A DNA stretch of 64,000 nt from an uncultured Flavobacteriaceae bacterium (GCA_947498845.1 CANMLX010000006.1:62001-126000), one strand, 5' to 3'. Counted from the first letter of the stretch, positions 35,028 through 44,028 are shown. Notes: generated by a model not told the origin, from the letters alone. Numbers and translations are program-made.

Positions 35028-35216
35028 CTAAAATTCTTCGAAAAAGTCTAGGTCAATCTTTTTCGAAACTTCTATCTCATCATTTTCCTGAACACTTTAA
35101 ATTTAATTCAATGGGACCTTTATAATCTCCCTCTGTATCAACAACTATTGTTTCTTGACAGAATAATAAATTGTAGGGATAAAGAATAAAAATAAAGCAA
35201 TGCTTCTGTATTTCAT
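35028..35216 (-). pseudogene. Small secreted-protein gene with two frameshifts
   Basis: The ATG at 35214-35216 gives MKYRSIALFLFFIPTIYY. A frame change then gives CQETIVVDTEGDYKGPIELN and a second gives ENDEIEVSKKIDLDFFEEF ending at 35028. The two shifts compensate, so the original gene had about 63 codons with a possible lipobox (YYSC). It is 52 bp past the secreted protein ending at 35269. Confidence 0.4.
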
Positions 35217-35268
35217 TTTTATTGCATTTAACCCAAAAGAAGGATACTTTATAAAATAGATTGACATA

Positions 35269-36342
35269 TTATTCTTTAGCTGTGTATAAGTTAAGGTCTA
35301 AATCATAGAACTGCTTGTTAGAATTCAGAATATAAATATTCGATTTTTTTCTGTTTTCGTTTATCTTTTCACTAGAAATCTCTGGGACAATATGTTCTGG
35401 ATAATTTTTGTCTAACAACAATTCTGATGAAGCATAATCCAAGGCGTAAAATACGTTTTCAGAAGAAGGTTCAATTTTCCATTTCATTGTTATCAAGTCC
35501 AATACACCATGCCCCGATTCTGTTCTTAAAATAGCGTACCCAATGGTTTTAGGAAAGATGGTCATACTATACGGGTGTTTAAACTTTTCAGTAGATTCTT
35601 TTTTATTTATAGATCTATAGACATAGCCCAAGCTATTATTCTCTATTTCAATTAAAAACCATAAATCCTCTGGGGTAGCAAAGGTATATTTGTAAATAGG
35701 ACGGCTACGCATATTCTCAAACCCTTCAATTACATTTCCGTCTTGATCAATAATAGAATAAGTGGTAACAAAGTTTTTGTGCTTGTTTACTACAGCATAG
35801 TATTTTTCTTTGTATTTAATAGCATATTTATCAATTCGAGCTTTGTTATTGTTAAAGTCATAATATGTATTATTATAAGAAGTAATAACCCCTTGTTCAT
35901 TAACTTCAAAACCAAAAATGTCATTATTAATCATTTCTTTATTGTTTCCTGCCTCTTCAAAAGATTCATTATGATATACCCGTTCTGATATGCCATAATC
36001 TCCTTCTGAAACATGGTACACATCATAGTTGTTTTTAGACCCTTCTAAAATGGTATAACATCCATCTTCATTGTCTTTTGTTTCAAAAGCATAATCTGCA
36101 ACTAGCCTTGGGTTAAAAAAAATAGGCTTCTTAAAAATGGGGGTTGTAATTTTTTTTCTTGATTCTTTATGTAGAAATCCCCATTTTTCATCTTTTTCTG
36201 AATAGTACGGTACAAGGTTTTTAGATTTGTAGGGCTTTATTTTACGGAGTAATTGTGCTTCCAGTTTTTCTTCACAACCAGACTTTTGTGAGAACATATT
36301 TAAAGGAATAATAATAATTAAGGCTAACAATATTTTGTACAT
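35269..36342 (-). CDS. Secreted WG-repeat-like protein
   Basis: The 357-residue protein has a signal peptide (LLALIIIIPLNMFSQ). A WG-type repeat occurs near residue 53 (KWGFLHKESRKKITTPIF), the phrase common to WG-containing repeats. Later segments alternate short strands (YYAVVNKHKNFVTTYSIIDQDG, GHGVLDLITMKWKIEP) as in repeat solenoids. It lies between the att-like site B and the mobilization genes, so it is probably cargo of the element. Function unknown. Confidence 0.6.
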   Translation of the reverse strand: MYKILLALIIIIPLNMFSQKSGCEEKLEAQLLRKIKPYKSKNLVPYYSEKDEKWGFLHKESRKKITTPIFKKPIFFNPRLVADYAFETKDNEDGCYTILEGSKNNYDVYHVSEGDYGISERVYHNESFEEAGNNKEMINNDIFGFEVNEQGVITSYNNTYYDFNNNKARIDKYAIKYKEKYYAVVNKHKNFVTTYSIIDQDGNVIEGFENMRSRPIYKYTFATPEDLWFLIEIENNSLGYVYRSINKKESTEKFKHPYSMTIFPKTIGYAILRTESGHGVLDLITMKWKIEPSSENVFYALDYASSELLLDKNYPEHIVPEISSEKINENRKKSNIYILNSNKQFYDLDLNLYTAKE

Positions 36343-36538
36343 GGTATTAAGAGTTGGGATTATTTATGTTTTTACTATTCTATTTAAGAAGCATCCTATT
36401 GTTAGATTCTTATTAAATATGGTTTTAATTTTTACAAGCTAAAATATAGTTATTTGTCCTACTCAAAAAGTAAATGTTCGCTTTTTCGATAAAAAACAAA
36501 ATACCGTCAATTGATTATAAGATTGCTAGGTTTTCTTG

Positions 36539-37000
36539 TTAAGTGTTTGATACAATTTGAAAATGAGATAATGATTGTACTTCAAGATAAATTGTAGATA
36601 TTTCATCCTTTGGCATTTTTTCCATCCTAATGGTTTTATTCATATTTTCAATAGAAGTCGTTTCCATTACTTTTTCTGAAACTACCTTTGTTTGGTAAGC
36701 ATATACCAATGAAGCCACAGAAAGAAGAATGACAACAATGAAGATAACAACAGCCCATTTGTGATATGCTCCTGCTGTTTGAAAGATGGATTCCATTCGT
36801 TTATAAAACCGTTCCTGGTGCTCCCTTTGACTTTCCAATTGCTTACTATGTTCTTTTAAAACGGTTTTGATTTCCTTTAGGTCGATGGAAATCTTCACAT
36901 CTTTAATATTCTCGTTGATAGCTTCTAATCTATTGACATCATCACGAAAAGCCTCCATTTCTGAGGTCAACAATTCCATATACTCTTTAATCTTTGTCAT
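36539..37000 (-). CDS. Mobilization-associated membrane coiled-coil protein
   Basis: The 153-residue protein has an N-terminal charged coiled coil (about 1-75: TSEMEAFRDDVNRLEAINEN, EHSKQLESQREHQERFYKRM) and one transmembrane segment (about 80-105: WAVVIFIVVILLSVASLVYA). It starts 10 bp after the relaxase gene and is read in the same direction. Such small membrane proteins often accompany MobA/MobC in Bacteroidetes elements, perhaps anchoring the relaxosome. I infer function from position only. Confidence 0.65.
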   Translation of the reverse strand: MTKIKEYMELLTSEMEAFRDDVNRLEAINENIKDVKISIDLKEIKTVLKEHSKQLESQREHQERFYKRMESIFQTAGAYHKWAVVIFIVVILLSVASLVYAYQTKVVSEKVMETTSIENMNKTIRMEKMPKDEISTIYLEVQSLSHFQIVSNT

Positions 37001-37010
37001 CTTTTAATGT

Positions 37011-37868
37011 TTAAATTCCTAGCCCTGTATCAATAGTGTGTTTAATGACTTTTTTAGTGATTTTTTTGATAATGCTCATAGCTAACCTTGGAGCGACTGG
37101 TACTGCTTTGTCCAAGATTTTCAAGGGTCCAATGCTCTTTACTTTGGATTGTCCATATAATTTCTGACCAATATTGCCTCCGGTCATACTTCGGTGTACC
37201 TCACTGCCTTTTAAGTTATACCCATTGAACTCAAACCGGAATCCCTGAAGTTTTCCTCCCTTATTGATACTGGGAATTACTTTAACCCCGTTGGTTTCCA
37301 TGGATTTCATATAATCATTGAAATTCTTCGGAGCAAATTGTTTTAAGGTCAGCTCGTGTCTTCGCTTGATTTCCTGCCTAACATCATTCAATAAAAACTC
37401 TTTTTCTAGTTGTACGTGTCTCACGGTTGTCAACTGTAATTGTTCAGCCACCTTTTCTGCTGCCTGTTGACTGCGTTTACCAATAAAACTATCGTTATAC
37501 GCCACTCCCTTGTAATCAACACGGTTTACGTACAAATGGATATGCGTATGCTCTTTGTCCCTATGGACAAAGGCAATGGCCTGACGTTGTTCCAGTTTCA
37601 TTTGTTCCATAAACTTTTGGCATATTTTTTCAAGTTCTTTCTGCTTTAAACGTTGTCCGTCTTCCACGGTTGGGCTAAGAACAAAGGAAAGTGTGTTCTT
37701 TTGGCAATGGTAGTTTTGTTCTTGGAGCATTTTAAATTCCTTGGTTATTTCTTCCGGATTACTACCAATCAATTCTTGCTTAAAAACCACTTCGGCATTC
37801 TTTTCCTGGTTCCATCCATAGGCCATGGAGGCTTTGGTATGTGAAATAGACATACCTTTCCCTATCAT
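37011..37868 (-). CDS. Relaxase / mobilization nuclease (MobA-type)
   Basis: The 285-residue relaxase should nick the element's oriT and lead the strand into a recipient. The metal-binding histidine triad is HTHIHLYVNRV near residue 105, typical of MobP-type relaxases of Bacteroidetes. The N-terminal MIGKGMSISHTKASMAYGW and the C-terminal GFRFEFNGYNLKGSEVHRSM segment fit short relaxases of mobilizable elements. It overlaps the MobC-like gene by 4 bp, so translation is coupled. No type IV secretion genes are nearby, so it would depend on a helper. Confidence 0.88.
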   Translation of the reverse strand: MIGKGMSISHTKASMAYGWNQEKNAEVVFKQELIGSNPEEITKEFKMLQEQNYHCQKNTLSFVLSPTVEDGQRLKQKELEKICQKFMEQMKLEQRQAIAFVHRDKEHTHIHLYVNRVDYKGVAYNDSFIGKRSQQAAEKVAEQLQLTTVRHVQLEKEFLLNDVRQEIKRRHELTLKQFAPKNFNDYMKSMETNGVKVIPSINKGGKLQGFRFEFNGYNLKGSEVHRSMTGGNIGQKLYGQSKVKSIGPLKILDKAVPVAPRLAMSIIKKITKKVIKHTIDTGLGI

Positions 37869-38377
37869 GACGTAAACTTTTTAAGATGTTCTCTTATTTC
37901 ATCCGCTAACCAATACACCTTTTCTGTTAGGTGTGGATTCCTCTTACGATACATGTTTCCAATCGCTTTAAAATTGTTATGGAACTTCACTAAAGTTCTG
38001 TAAATGGTAATTTCATCTTCGGTCAAACGTTCTGTTATCTTTCTGTCAAATGCTATCCTTCTAAAGTATTCGCTGATGGTGAGCCCACATCGCTTTGCCC
38101 GATTCTTTAAAAGCTTCTTTTCAAGGGACGTACATCTGAATTTAATCAGTTCTGTTTTCCCCTTAAACACTCTCTTTTTTTCATTGCGACCATCGGGAGT
38201 AATCGAGAATGTGTCCACAGACACACATCTCGAATTCGTTTGTAGCGAATCTTTTCCCATCAGCTCAATGGATATAGAATCTTTGCTATTTAGAAATTCT
38301 GGCGTGAGTTTAATTCTGTTTTTGTTCTCTTCTGATTTTCGTTCCACCCAATCAAAGTTTTCATCTTCTAATTTCAT
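37865..38377 (-). CDS. MobC-like relaxosome accessory protein
   Basis: The 170-residue protein has a C-terminal region typical of plasmid MobC/ribbon-helix-helix relaxosome proteins: LIKFRCTSLEKKLLKNRAKRC, GLTISEYFRRIAF, then KFHNNFKAIGNMYRKR. Such proteins bind oriT and help the relaxase. The N-terminal ~75 residues are low complexity and not conserved. It overlaps the relaxase by 4 bp downstream and the primase-like gene by 4 bp upstream (ATGA), forming one operon. Confidence 0.82.
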   Translation of the reverse strand: MKLEDENFDWVERKSEENKNRIKLTPEFLNSKDSISIELMGKDSLQTNSRCVSVDTFSITPDGRNEKKRVFKGKTELIKFRCTSLEKKLLKNRAKRCGLTISEYFRRIAFDRKITERLTEDEITIYRTLVKFHNNFKAIGNMYRKRNPHLTEKVYWLADEIREHLKKFTS

Positions 38378-39219
38378 AGCACTAATTTTTCATTGGCGTC
38401 CTTACATCCTTCATAAACTCCCCTACAATCCACGAAATTGGAGTTTGATTTCATTAGATATTCTGTTGCTTTACCTCCAGTAGAATCATTGTCCAAATAG
38501 AGTTTTACAGATTTGTAATTTCCAAGGAAAGACACAATACATTTGATGAATGCCACAGAATTGAGAACTACCACATCATTGTTTTTTAACCCTTCTTTCA
38601 ATAAAACCTCCAACGAAAGTAAATCGAACATTCCTTCAACTATAATGAGATTTTGATGTCCATTATTAAAATAACTATAGGTTTTGGGTGAGGTGGACGT
38701 TTTGTAATATTTATTGCGAAGTTCCCATCCTCCCAATTGGTTCTTTAATCCAATGGCGAAAAATGTTTTTCCTTTGTTACTATACCAAACCTCTTTACAA
38801 TATCTCTTTGCAAATGAAATCGGAATTTTTCTTGATTTCAAATAGATGAGTAGTGCTTGATGTTGAATGGTTTGTACCTTTTGGATTTCCAGCTTTCCCG
38901 TTTCTTTTTTGAAAATTCGCTGCTGTTGAAAAGAAAAACCACTTGTTTCATTGGATAGAAATACCAAGGCCTCCTTTATGGAACATTGGTTTAATTTAAC
39001 TACTAAATCAATAGTATTGCCTCCTTCAAAAGTTCCAAAGTCTATCCAATAGTTATCTCTCAAAGAGACTTTAAAAGAGGCTTGGGTTTCTGACCTGAAA
39101 GGACTTAGAAACCAAGCTTCTTTTTCCGATTTACGATTGGGAAAGTGCCCTAGTTTTGCCAGTGTCTGTACCAGGCAAACACTACGGGCTTTTTCGCAAT
39201 TCAATATTTCTTTTTTCAT
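38374..39219 (-). CDS. Toprim-domain DNA primase-like protein
   Basis: The 281-residue protein's N-terminal part (about 20-95: FPNRKSEKEAWFLSPFRSET, YWIDFGTFEGGNTIDLVVKL) follows the pattern of the CHC2 zinc-finger primase domain, though the classic Cys/His ligands are not evident. A Toprim domain follows (about 185-260), with glutamate in NLIIVEGMFDLLSLE and the DxD in KLYLDNDSTGG. It probably makes primers for replication of the excised element. It is coupled to the MobC-like gene. Confidence 0.8.
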   Translation of the reverse strand: MKKEILNCEKARSVCLVQTLAKLGHFPNRKSEKEAWFLSPFRSETQASFKVSLRDNYWIDFGTFEGGNTIDLVVKLNQCSIKEALVFLSNETSGFSFQQQRIFKKETGKLEIQKVQTIQHQALLIYLKSRKIPISFAKRYCKEVWYSNKGKTFFAIGLKNQLGGWELRNKYYKTSTSPKTYSYFNNGHQNLIIVEGMFDLLSLEVLLKEGLKNNDVVVLNSVAFIKCIVSFLGNYKSVKLYLDNDSTGGKATEYLMKSNSNFVDCRGVYEGCKDANEKLVL

Positions 39220-39238
39220 CTGTTTTACTTTTTATGTT

Positions 39239-39433
39239 TTTTGATGAAATGATGACAATATTTGTATACCCCTCTTAAATGATGGGCTTAACAGCTTCAT
39301 CGTTTTTTCATCGTTTCATCAGTTCTTATTATATCTGTTATATTTCCGTCATCACTTTTTATTTTGATGAAAGAATGATGACAACCATAGCCCTTATAAA
39401 ATCTGACTTTAGGTTATTCCGTCATCAAATCAT
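39239..39433. other. Repeat-rich intergenic region with TGATGA iterons
   Basis: The ~195-bp gap between the primase-like and helicase-like genes carries many copies of GATGA/TCATC in both orientations (for example TTGATGAAATGATGACAA at 39241 and GATGAAAGAATGATGACAA at 39364). An inverted pair GTCATCA/TGATGAC lies around 39348-39382. It could be an origin of replication or transfer, or an operator. Confidence 0.45.
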
Positions 39434-40619
39434 CAAAATTTTGAACAAGAAAATCCTTTTGAATAGTGAAATACCGTCCTTTGGCGTCTTCCATGTTTAT
39501 TTCTCCATTACTCCAAATGGTAATCTTTTGATAGCTATTGGAGTTCTTTTGATTCTCTAACTTCCAATCCCTTTTCAGTAATTTTCTCAGTTGGGTAAGG
39601 TCAGTTTTAACCCTAGTCTTATTTAATATGTGCAGGGCATCGATTGGACATAAATTAATGTACTTCAATTCAAACTTATCCATTGCGCTCAATAAAATAC
39701 TTGCCAATTCTTTTTCAACTCTATTACGATTATGTCTGACCAATCGATTTAGAGCTGGAGTATAAATCTGTTCAGGTGTAAACCACATTCGTGTCAACTG
39801 TCTGGTTTTTAGTTTTCGATTCAATAGGAAGTGAAGAAATGCGGGAATTTCTTGAATAAGTTGTTCTAAAAAATCTGTTTCTTCGTTTTTTACAGGTAGA
39901 ATTTTGCGAATCCAAAATCGGGTTTCATTAGCATCAATTTTGATAAAATTATCTTCATTGTTGCTACATAGAATGAACTTACCAAAGAACTCAACTTCCC
40001 TTTTATCTTTTCCTTTAGCCTCTAGTTTGTTTCGGTTTGTGGTACTGAGGTATTTTATGCGCTCGGTGAGTTCTTCTTTATTAAAAAGGACTTCATCAAT
40101 ACAGATTAAAAGTTTATTGGCCCAATCTGCATTGAACTGGCTTCCAAAACTATCGTTGGTCAAATAAGTCAGGTTATTCTCAAAAATCTCTTTTAACCAT
40201 TTTAAAAAAGAGCTTTTTCCTGTACTTCTTTCTTTAGAAACCAAACAGAGAATAGGGAGGATTTGAGTTGGCTTTTGATACAATATCTGAAGATAGTCCA
40301 AGCCAAATTCTTTTTGGTTCCCGAATATGTGACTTATAAAAGACAAGGTCTTTTCAATAGTTCCCTTCTGAGGAATATTCCTCAGAGGCGAATAGATATT
40401 ATAGAAACTGCAATATTTCTTTTGGAAATCAATGTGATTGGGAATGCATGTGAATCCATCATATTTAGGCACTTTACTTAAAAAGTCTTTTCCGTGGTCT
40501 TGTTTAATAATATGCTCATTCCACGAAACAAGTAGTTCGTTAAAATGCCCAGATATGGTCGGTGCCTTGACCAGTTTGTAATAGGTAGTACCAACCCTTA
40601 TATATGGTATTGTTTTCAT
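39414..40619 (-). CDS. Replicative helicase / primase-helicase-like protein (VirE/DUF5906-type)
   Basis: The 401-residue protein has a P-loop ATPase core: Walker A CLVSKERSTGKSSFLKWL near residue 130, Walker B LLICIDEVLF near residue 170 and sensor IILCSNNEDNFI (seen as FILCSNNEDNF) near residue 212. This is the superfamily-3-like helicase found in replication modules of integrative elements and phages. The C-terminal ~130 residues are probably DNA-binding. It precedes the primase-like gene after the repeat-rich gap and likely unwinds the element during replication. Confidence 0.78.
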   Translation of the reverse strand: MKTIPYIRVGTTYYKLVKAPTISGHFNELLVSWNEHIIKQDHGKDFLSKVPKYDGFTCIPNHIDFQKKYCSFYNIYSPLRNIPQKGTIEKTLSFISHIFGNQKEFGLDYLQILYQKPTQILPILCLVSKERSTGKSSFLKWLKEIFENNLTYLTNDSFGSQFNADWANKLLICIDEVLFNKEELTERIKYLSTTNRNKLEAKGKDKREVEFFGKFILCSNNEDNFIKIDANETRFWIRKILPVKNEETDFLEQLIQEIPAFLHFLLNRKLKTRQLTRMWFTPEQIYTPALNRLVRHNRNRVEKELASILLSAMDKFELKYINLCPIDALHILNKTRVKTDLTQLRKLLKRDWKLENQKNSNSYQKITIWSNGEINMEDAKGRYFTIQKDFLVQNFDDLMTE

Positions 40620-40677
40620 ATTAATGTGATTTGTAAGCCTGTATCAATACAGCTTAATGAGACAAATGGGTTGGGTT

Positions 40678-40959
40678 TTATCCTTTCTTCAGGACATATT
40701 TCAATGCCTCGTTCTTTATTTCACACTTTGATTTCCGGTTGTTCCGTAGCAACCATTCATTTAGGCGATTAATATCAAAGAATATCATTTTGCCATTGGG
40801 CTTGCTATGGGGGATGATTCCAGCAGAAGTTAATTTGTATAAGTAGCTTCTTGAGATACCTGTATAGTCACAAGCTTCTTCAAGTGTAAGTACTTTTTTT
40901 GTACCTAATAGTAAGCTCTCAATTCTATCGAGCTTTTCTTCAATTTTTATATTGTCCAT
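40678..40959 (-). CDS. Helix-turn-helix (excisionase/MerR-like) protein
   Basis: The 93-residue protein has a winged helix-turn-helix (about 20-70: VLTLEEACDYTGISRSYLYKLTSAGIIPHSKPNGKMIFF, as separate conserved phrases) followed by DINRLNEWLLRN, the domain found in excisionases and in regulators of Bacteroidetes mobile elements. It sits between the integrase and replication genes. It probably directs excision or represses the element's operon. The N-terminus has a short coiled coil. Confidence 0.85.
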   Translation of the reverse strand: MDNIKIEEKLDRIESLLLGTKKVLTLEEACDYTGISRSYLYKLTSAGIIPHSKPNGKMIFFDINRLNEWLLRNNRKSKCEIKNEALKYVLKKG

Positions 40960-41305
40960 CTTATTCTATTTATAGATTAATAATGAACAAAGCGCTTTGT
41001 TTCTTTTTGTAGAATTCTAGAAATAAAAGTATAAATAAGGGAAATATGAAACTCTTGGATGTTAAATTTTTATTCACAAATAAATGATAATCAGTTATTT
41101 ATGTTGATTTGTATACTAATGAAATCAAATTTTATGAGCTTCATTAAATCAGATTTCAAAACATACGTTTTGGCATTGAAAAATATGGAGTGAAATAGGT
41201 GAACTTCTGAGTTATTAACAATCAAAATCCAAAAAGTGGCTTAAAGCTCTTTGATTCAAATCTGAAATTTGATTTTTGGATAAGCTTAAAATGAATATAT
41301 GCTCT
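40960..41305. other. Gap between HTH gene and integrase, with long inverted repeat
   Basis: ATCCAAAAA (41227-41235) pairs with TTTTTGGAT (41273-41281), enclosing TCAAAT/ATTTGA. It lies just past the integrase stop and may end its transcript. The rest, 40960-41220, shows no gene. Confidence 0.4.
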
Positions 41306-42466
41306 TTATTCGAGGCCATCTAATTCCAATTTTGGAACCAGGTTGGCTGCCTCTTTCATTTTCTTATCAATGATTTTGGCATAAATTTCTGTGGTTCTTA
41401 TTTCTTTATGACCTAGGCGTTTAGAAACGGTATAGATATCAGCTCCATTTTCCAAAAGTAAGACCGCATTGGTATGTCTAGCGGAGTGGAAAGTTATGTG
41501 TTTGGTAATACCTGCAAACATACACCAACGAAGTAACTGAAGATTCATGTGTGCACTGTAATGTAGATTTCTAAAGACCCTATTTTTCGGCTCTTCTCTT
41601 TCTCCTAGGAGGTTTCTGGCTTGTTTTGAAATATATAAATACTCAACACCTTCTGTTTTCTTTTGTTGAAATACAATTCGAAAAATAGAGTTACCTACTT
41701 CATCTTTCCCTTCATCTCGGACTTCAGACCAAACTAATTTATTAATATCAGACCATCGCATACCAGTAAGTGAGGAAAAGAGAAAGGCTCGTTTTAAAAT
41801 TGGAAATTTGCATGGGGTTTTAGATAACCTTTGAAGCTCATCTGAAGTTAAGTATTCTCTAGTTGATTCTCCCATGGCAAAGCCTTTTACCTTCTTAATG
41901 AGATTTTCTTTTAGGTAACCTTCTTCAAAGGCTGCATTGAGACAGGCTTTAAATTTATTGAAATAGGTATGCTTGGTATTTTGGGATAGATTCTTTTGAC
42001 TTTTGGTTACAGCTACAGTATCTAAATATTTTTTAAAGCCTTTAATAAAATCGATATCAACATCATTAAAGGTGATATGATTGGGGCAGTACTTTTCTAA
42101 ATGCTTCTGTGCAGCATCCCAATTATCATAATTTCCTTTTGTTTGATAACGCTCCTCTTTCTTCATTTCATAAAAATCCAATAGGGTTGTTTTTCCTCTA
42201 TGATTATTCTGAATTCTATACTTACCTTGGTAGATTTCCGCTTTTCGAATAGCCAAAATTTGCTCAGCAAGTTCAAACTGTTCTCTATTTTTTTTCTTTT
42301 CAGAAGCGGAATTAGGATTGCTTATTAAATAAAGTTGAAGATATTCATAATCCCTTAGGTGTTTAATTTTTCCGTTTGCAAGGGTTTGTATGCCTTTATA
42401 GTATTCTATATACAGACTCAGTTTTCCTGTTTTTAGTTTTTTCTTTCTTAAGTGTACTTTTATCAT
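41306..42466 (-). CDS. Tyrosine recombinase (integrase) of the element
   Basis: The start at 42466 (MIKVHLRKKKLKTGKLSLYI) fits the family's N-terminal arm-binding domain. The frame opens at 42505, but that start lies inside an inverted repeat. The 386-residue protein has a SAM-like core-binding domain (about 100-190) and catalytic domain. The catalytic residues are Arg in SSLTGMRWSDI, HxxR in HSARHT, His in RLGHKEIRTT and the nucleophile Tyr in TEIYAKI. It should integrate the element at the 3' end of mnmE, which begins only ~160 bp away. It is typical of Bacteroidetes integrative elements. Confidence 0.9.
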   Translation of the reverse strand: MIKVHLRKKKLKTGKLSLYIEYYKGIQTLANGKIKHLRDYEYLQLYLISNPNSASEKKKNREQFELAEQILAIRKAEIYQGKYRIQNNHRGKTTLLDFYEMKKEERYQTKGNYDNWDAAQKHLEKYCPNHITFNDVDIDFIKGFKKYLDTVAVTKSQKNLSQNTKHTYFNKFKACLNAAFEEGYLKENLIKKVKGFAMGESTREYLTSDELQRLSKTPCKFPILKRAFLFSSLTGMRWSDINKLVWSEVRDEGKDEVGNSIFRIVFQQKKTEGVEYLYISKQARNLLGEREEPKNRVFRNLHYSAHMNLQLLRWCMFAGITKHITFHSARHTNAVLLLENGADIYTVSKRLGHKEIRTTEIYAKIIDKKMKEAANLVPKLELDGLE

Positions 42467-42481
42467 GACGACACATTTTTT

Positions 42482-42517
42482 TGTGTCTCGTAAACATCGA
42501 GACACACATGAGACACA
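42482..42517. promoter_or_regulatory. Inverted plus direct repeats upstream of the integrase
   Basis: TGTGTCTCG (42482-42490) pairs with CGAGACACA (42498-42506), and GAGACACA repeats again at 42510-42517. It lies between the integrase start and the mnmE end. It could be an arm-type binding site of the integrase/excisionase or an operator. Confidence 0.5.
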
Positions 42518-42627
42518 ATAAAAGTATGGAAATCAGATAATCAAGGGAAAGTAAAACTCCAAGAGTTATTAACAACAATTTGATTTACAGTCAATTATAT
42601 TCAAATGATATCAAATAAAATTACTGT

Positions 42628-42646
42628 CTATTTGCCGATACAGAAA
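42628..42646 (-). other. att-like site A: 3' end of mnmE
   Basis: The last codons of mnmE (TTTCTGTATCGGCAAATAG, F-C-I-G-K-stop) resemble the known integration site of Salmonella genomic island 1, which uses the 3' end of trmE/mnmE. Related copies lie at 34867-34885 and 32606-32625. Confidence 0.7.
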
Positions 42647-44028
42647 TTAGCAAAGATATTGCCCAATAAATCATCATTAGAAATTTCACCAGTAATCTCA
42701 CCAAAATAGTATAATGCCTGACGTATATCTATAGCTAACAGGTCTCCAGATAGCCCAGATTCTATACCATATTTAACTTTTACTATTTCTTCCAAGGCTT
42801 TTAGTAAAGAATCATAATGCCTGGTATTGGTAACAATGGTATCGTTATTTTTTAAGGCTCCAGTGTTCACAAAGCTTAACAGCATATTTTTAAGTGCCTC
42901 TATACCTTTTTTTGTTTTCGCCGAAATGAGTTTAATATCATTAATTTCATTAGTAAGTTCATTTAACTCTTTTTCTGAAATAACATCTATCTTATTAGCA
43001 ATAACAATTAAAGGTTTTTGTGGGTATTTATTTTTAATCTTTTCTATTTCTATTTTAATACTACTTATTGAAGACTTTTTACTAAAAACTGAATTAGCAT
43101 CAAACAAATACACAACTACTTGAGCCTGTTCTATCTTCTCGAATGTTTTTTTAATTCCTATACTTTCTATAGCATCCTTAGTTTCTCTAATACCAGCTGT
43201 ATCAATAAATCTAAAACCAATACCTCCAATTATAATTTCATCTTCTATGGCATCTCTGGTAGTTCCTGCTATATCGCTAACAATGGCACGTTCTTCATTT
43301 AAAAGTGCATTTAGCAATGTAGATTTCCCAACATTTGGTTCCCCGACAATAGCCACAGGAATACCATTTTTAATCACATTACCTACCGCAAATGAATCTA
43401 TTAGACCTTTTAAAACGACACTAATACGTTCTATAAGCGTCTTAAATTGCGTTCTATCTGCAAATTCCACATCTTCTTCAGCAAAGTCTAATTCTAATTC
43501 AATTAAGGATGCAAAATTTAAGAGCTCTTCTCTAAGTTTAGCAATTTCAGAAGAAAAGCCACCACGCATTTGTTGCATTGCTATTTGATGAGACGCTTCA
43601 TTATCACTAGCTATTAAATCTGCTACCGCTTCTGCTTGACTCAAATCTAATTTCCCATTTAAAAAGGCTCTTAAGGTAAACTCTCCCGCCATTGCCATTC
43701 TACAACCATGCCGCAAGAATAGCTGAATAATCTCTTGTTGGATGTAATTAGACCCATGACAAGAAATCTCAACCACATTTTCACCTGTATAAGAGTTTGG
43801 GTCTTTAAAAATCGATACTAAAACTTCATCTAATGTTCTATCCCCATCAACGATATGTCCTAAGTGTATTGTATGAGTGGCCTGTTTAGAAAGTAACTTA
43901 CCCGAAATAGATTTGAATTGCTTCTCTGCTATTGCTATAGCTTCTTTACCAGATAAACGAATAATAGCAATAGCACCTGCTCCCGATGGTGTTGCTAATG
44001 CTACTATGGTATTGTCATTATAAATCAT
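42628..44028 (-). CDS. mnmE: tRNA uridine-5-carboxymethylaminomethyl GTPase MnmE (TrmE)
   Basis: The 466-residue protein is the normal size. The N-terminal domain (about 1-120, TIVALATPSGAGAIAIIRLS) binds the folate cofactor. The GTPase domain is inserted in the helical domain, with G1 GEPNVGKSTL near residue 230, G2/G3 DIAGTTRD and DTAGIRE, and G4 NKID near residue 345. The C-terminus ends FCIGK, holding the conserved catalytic cysteine. With MnmG it modifies the wobble uridine of tRNAs. Its 3' end is the apparent attachment site of the adjacent element, yet the coding sequence stays intact. Confidence 0.97.
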   Translation of the reverse strand: MIYNDNTIVALATPSGAGAIAIIRLSGKEAIAIAEKQFKSISGKLLSKQATHTIHLGHIVDGDRTLDEVLVSIFKDPNSYTGENVVEISCHGSNYIQQEIIQLFLRHGCRMAMAGEFTLRAFLNGKLDLSQAEAVADLIASDNEASHQIAMQQMRGGFSSEIAKLREELLNFASLIELELDFAEEDVEFADRTQFKTLIERISVVLKGLIDSFAVGNVIKNGIPVAIVGEPNVGKSTLLNALLNEERAIVSDIAGTTRDAIEDEIIIGGIGFRFIDTAGIRETKDAIESIGIKKTFEKIEQAQVVVYLFDANSVFSKKSSISSIKIEIEKIKNKYPQKPLIVIANKIDVISEKELNELTNEINDIKLISAKTKKGIEALKNMLLSFVNTGALKNNDTIVTNTRHYDSLLKALEEIVKVKYGIESGLSGDLLAIDIRQALYYFGEITGEISNDDLLGNIFANFCIGK

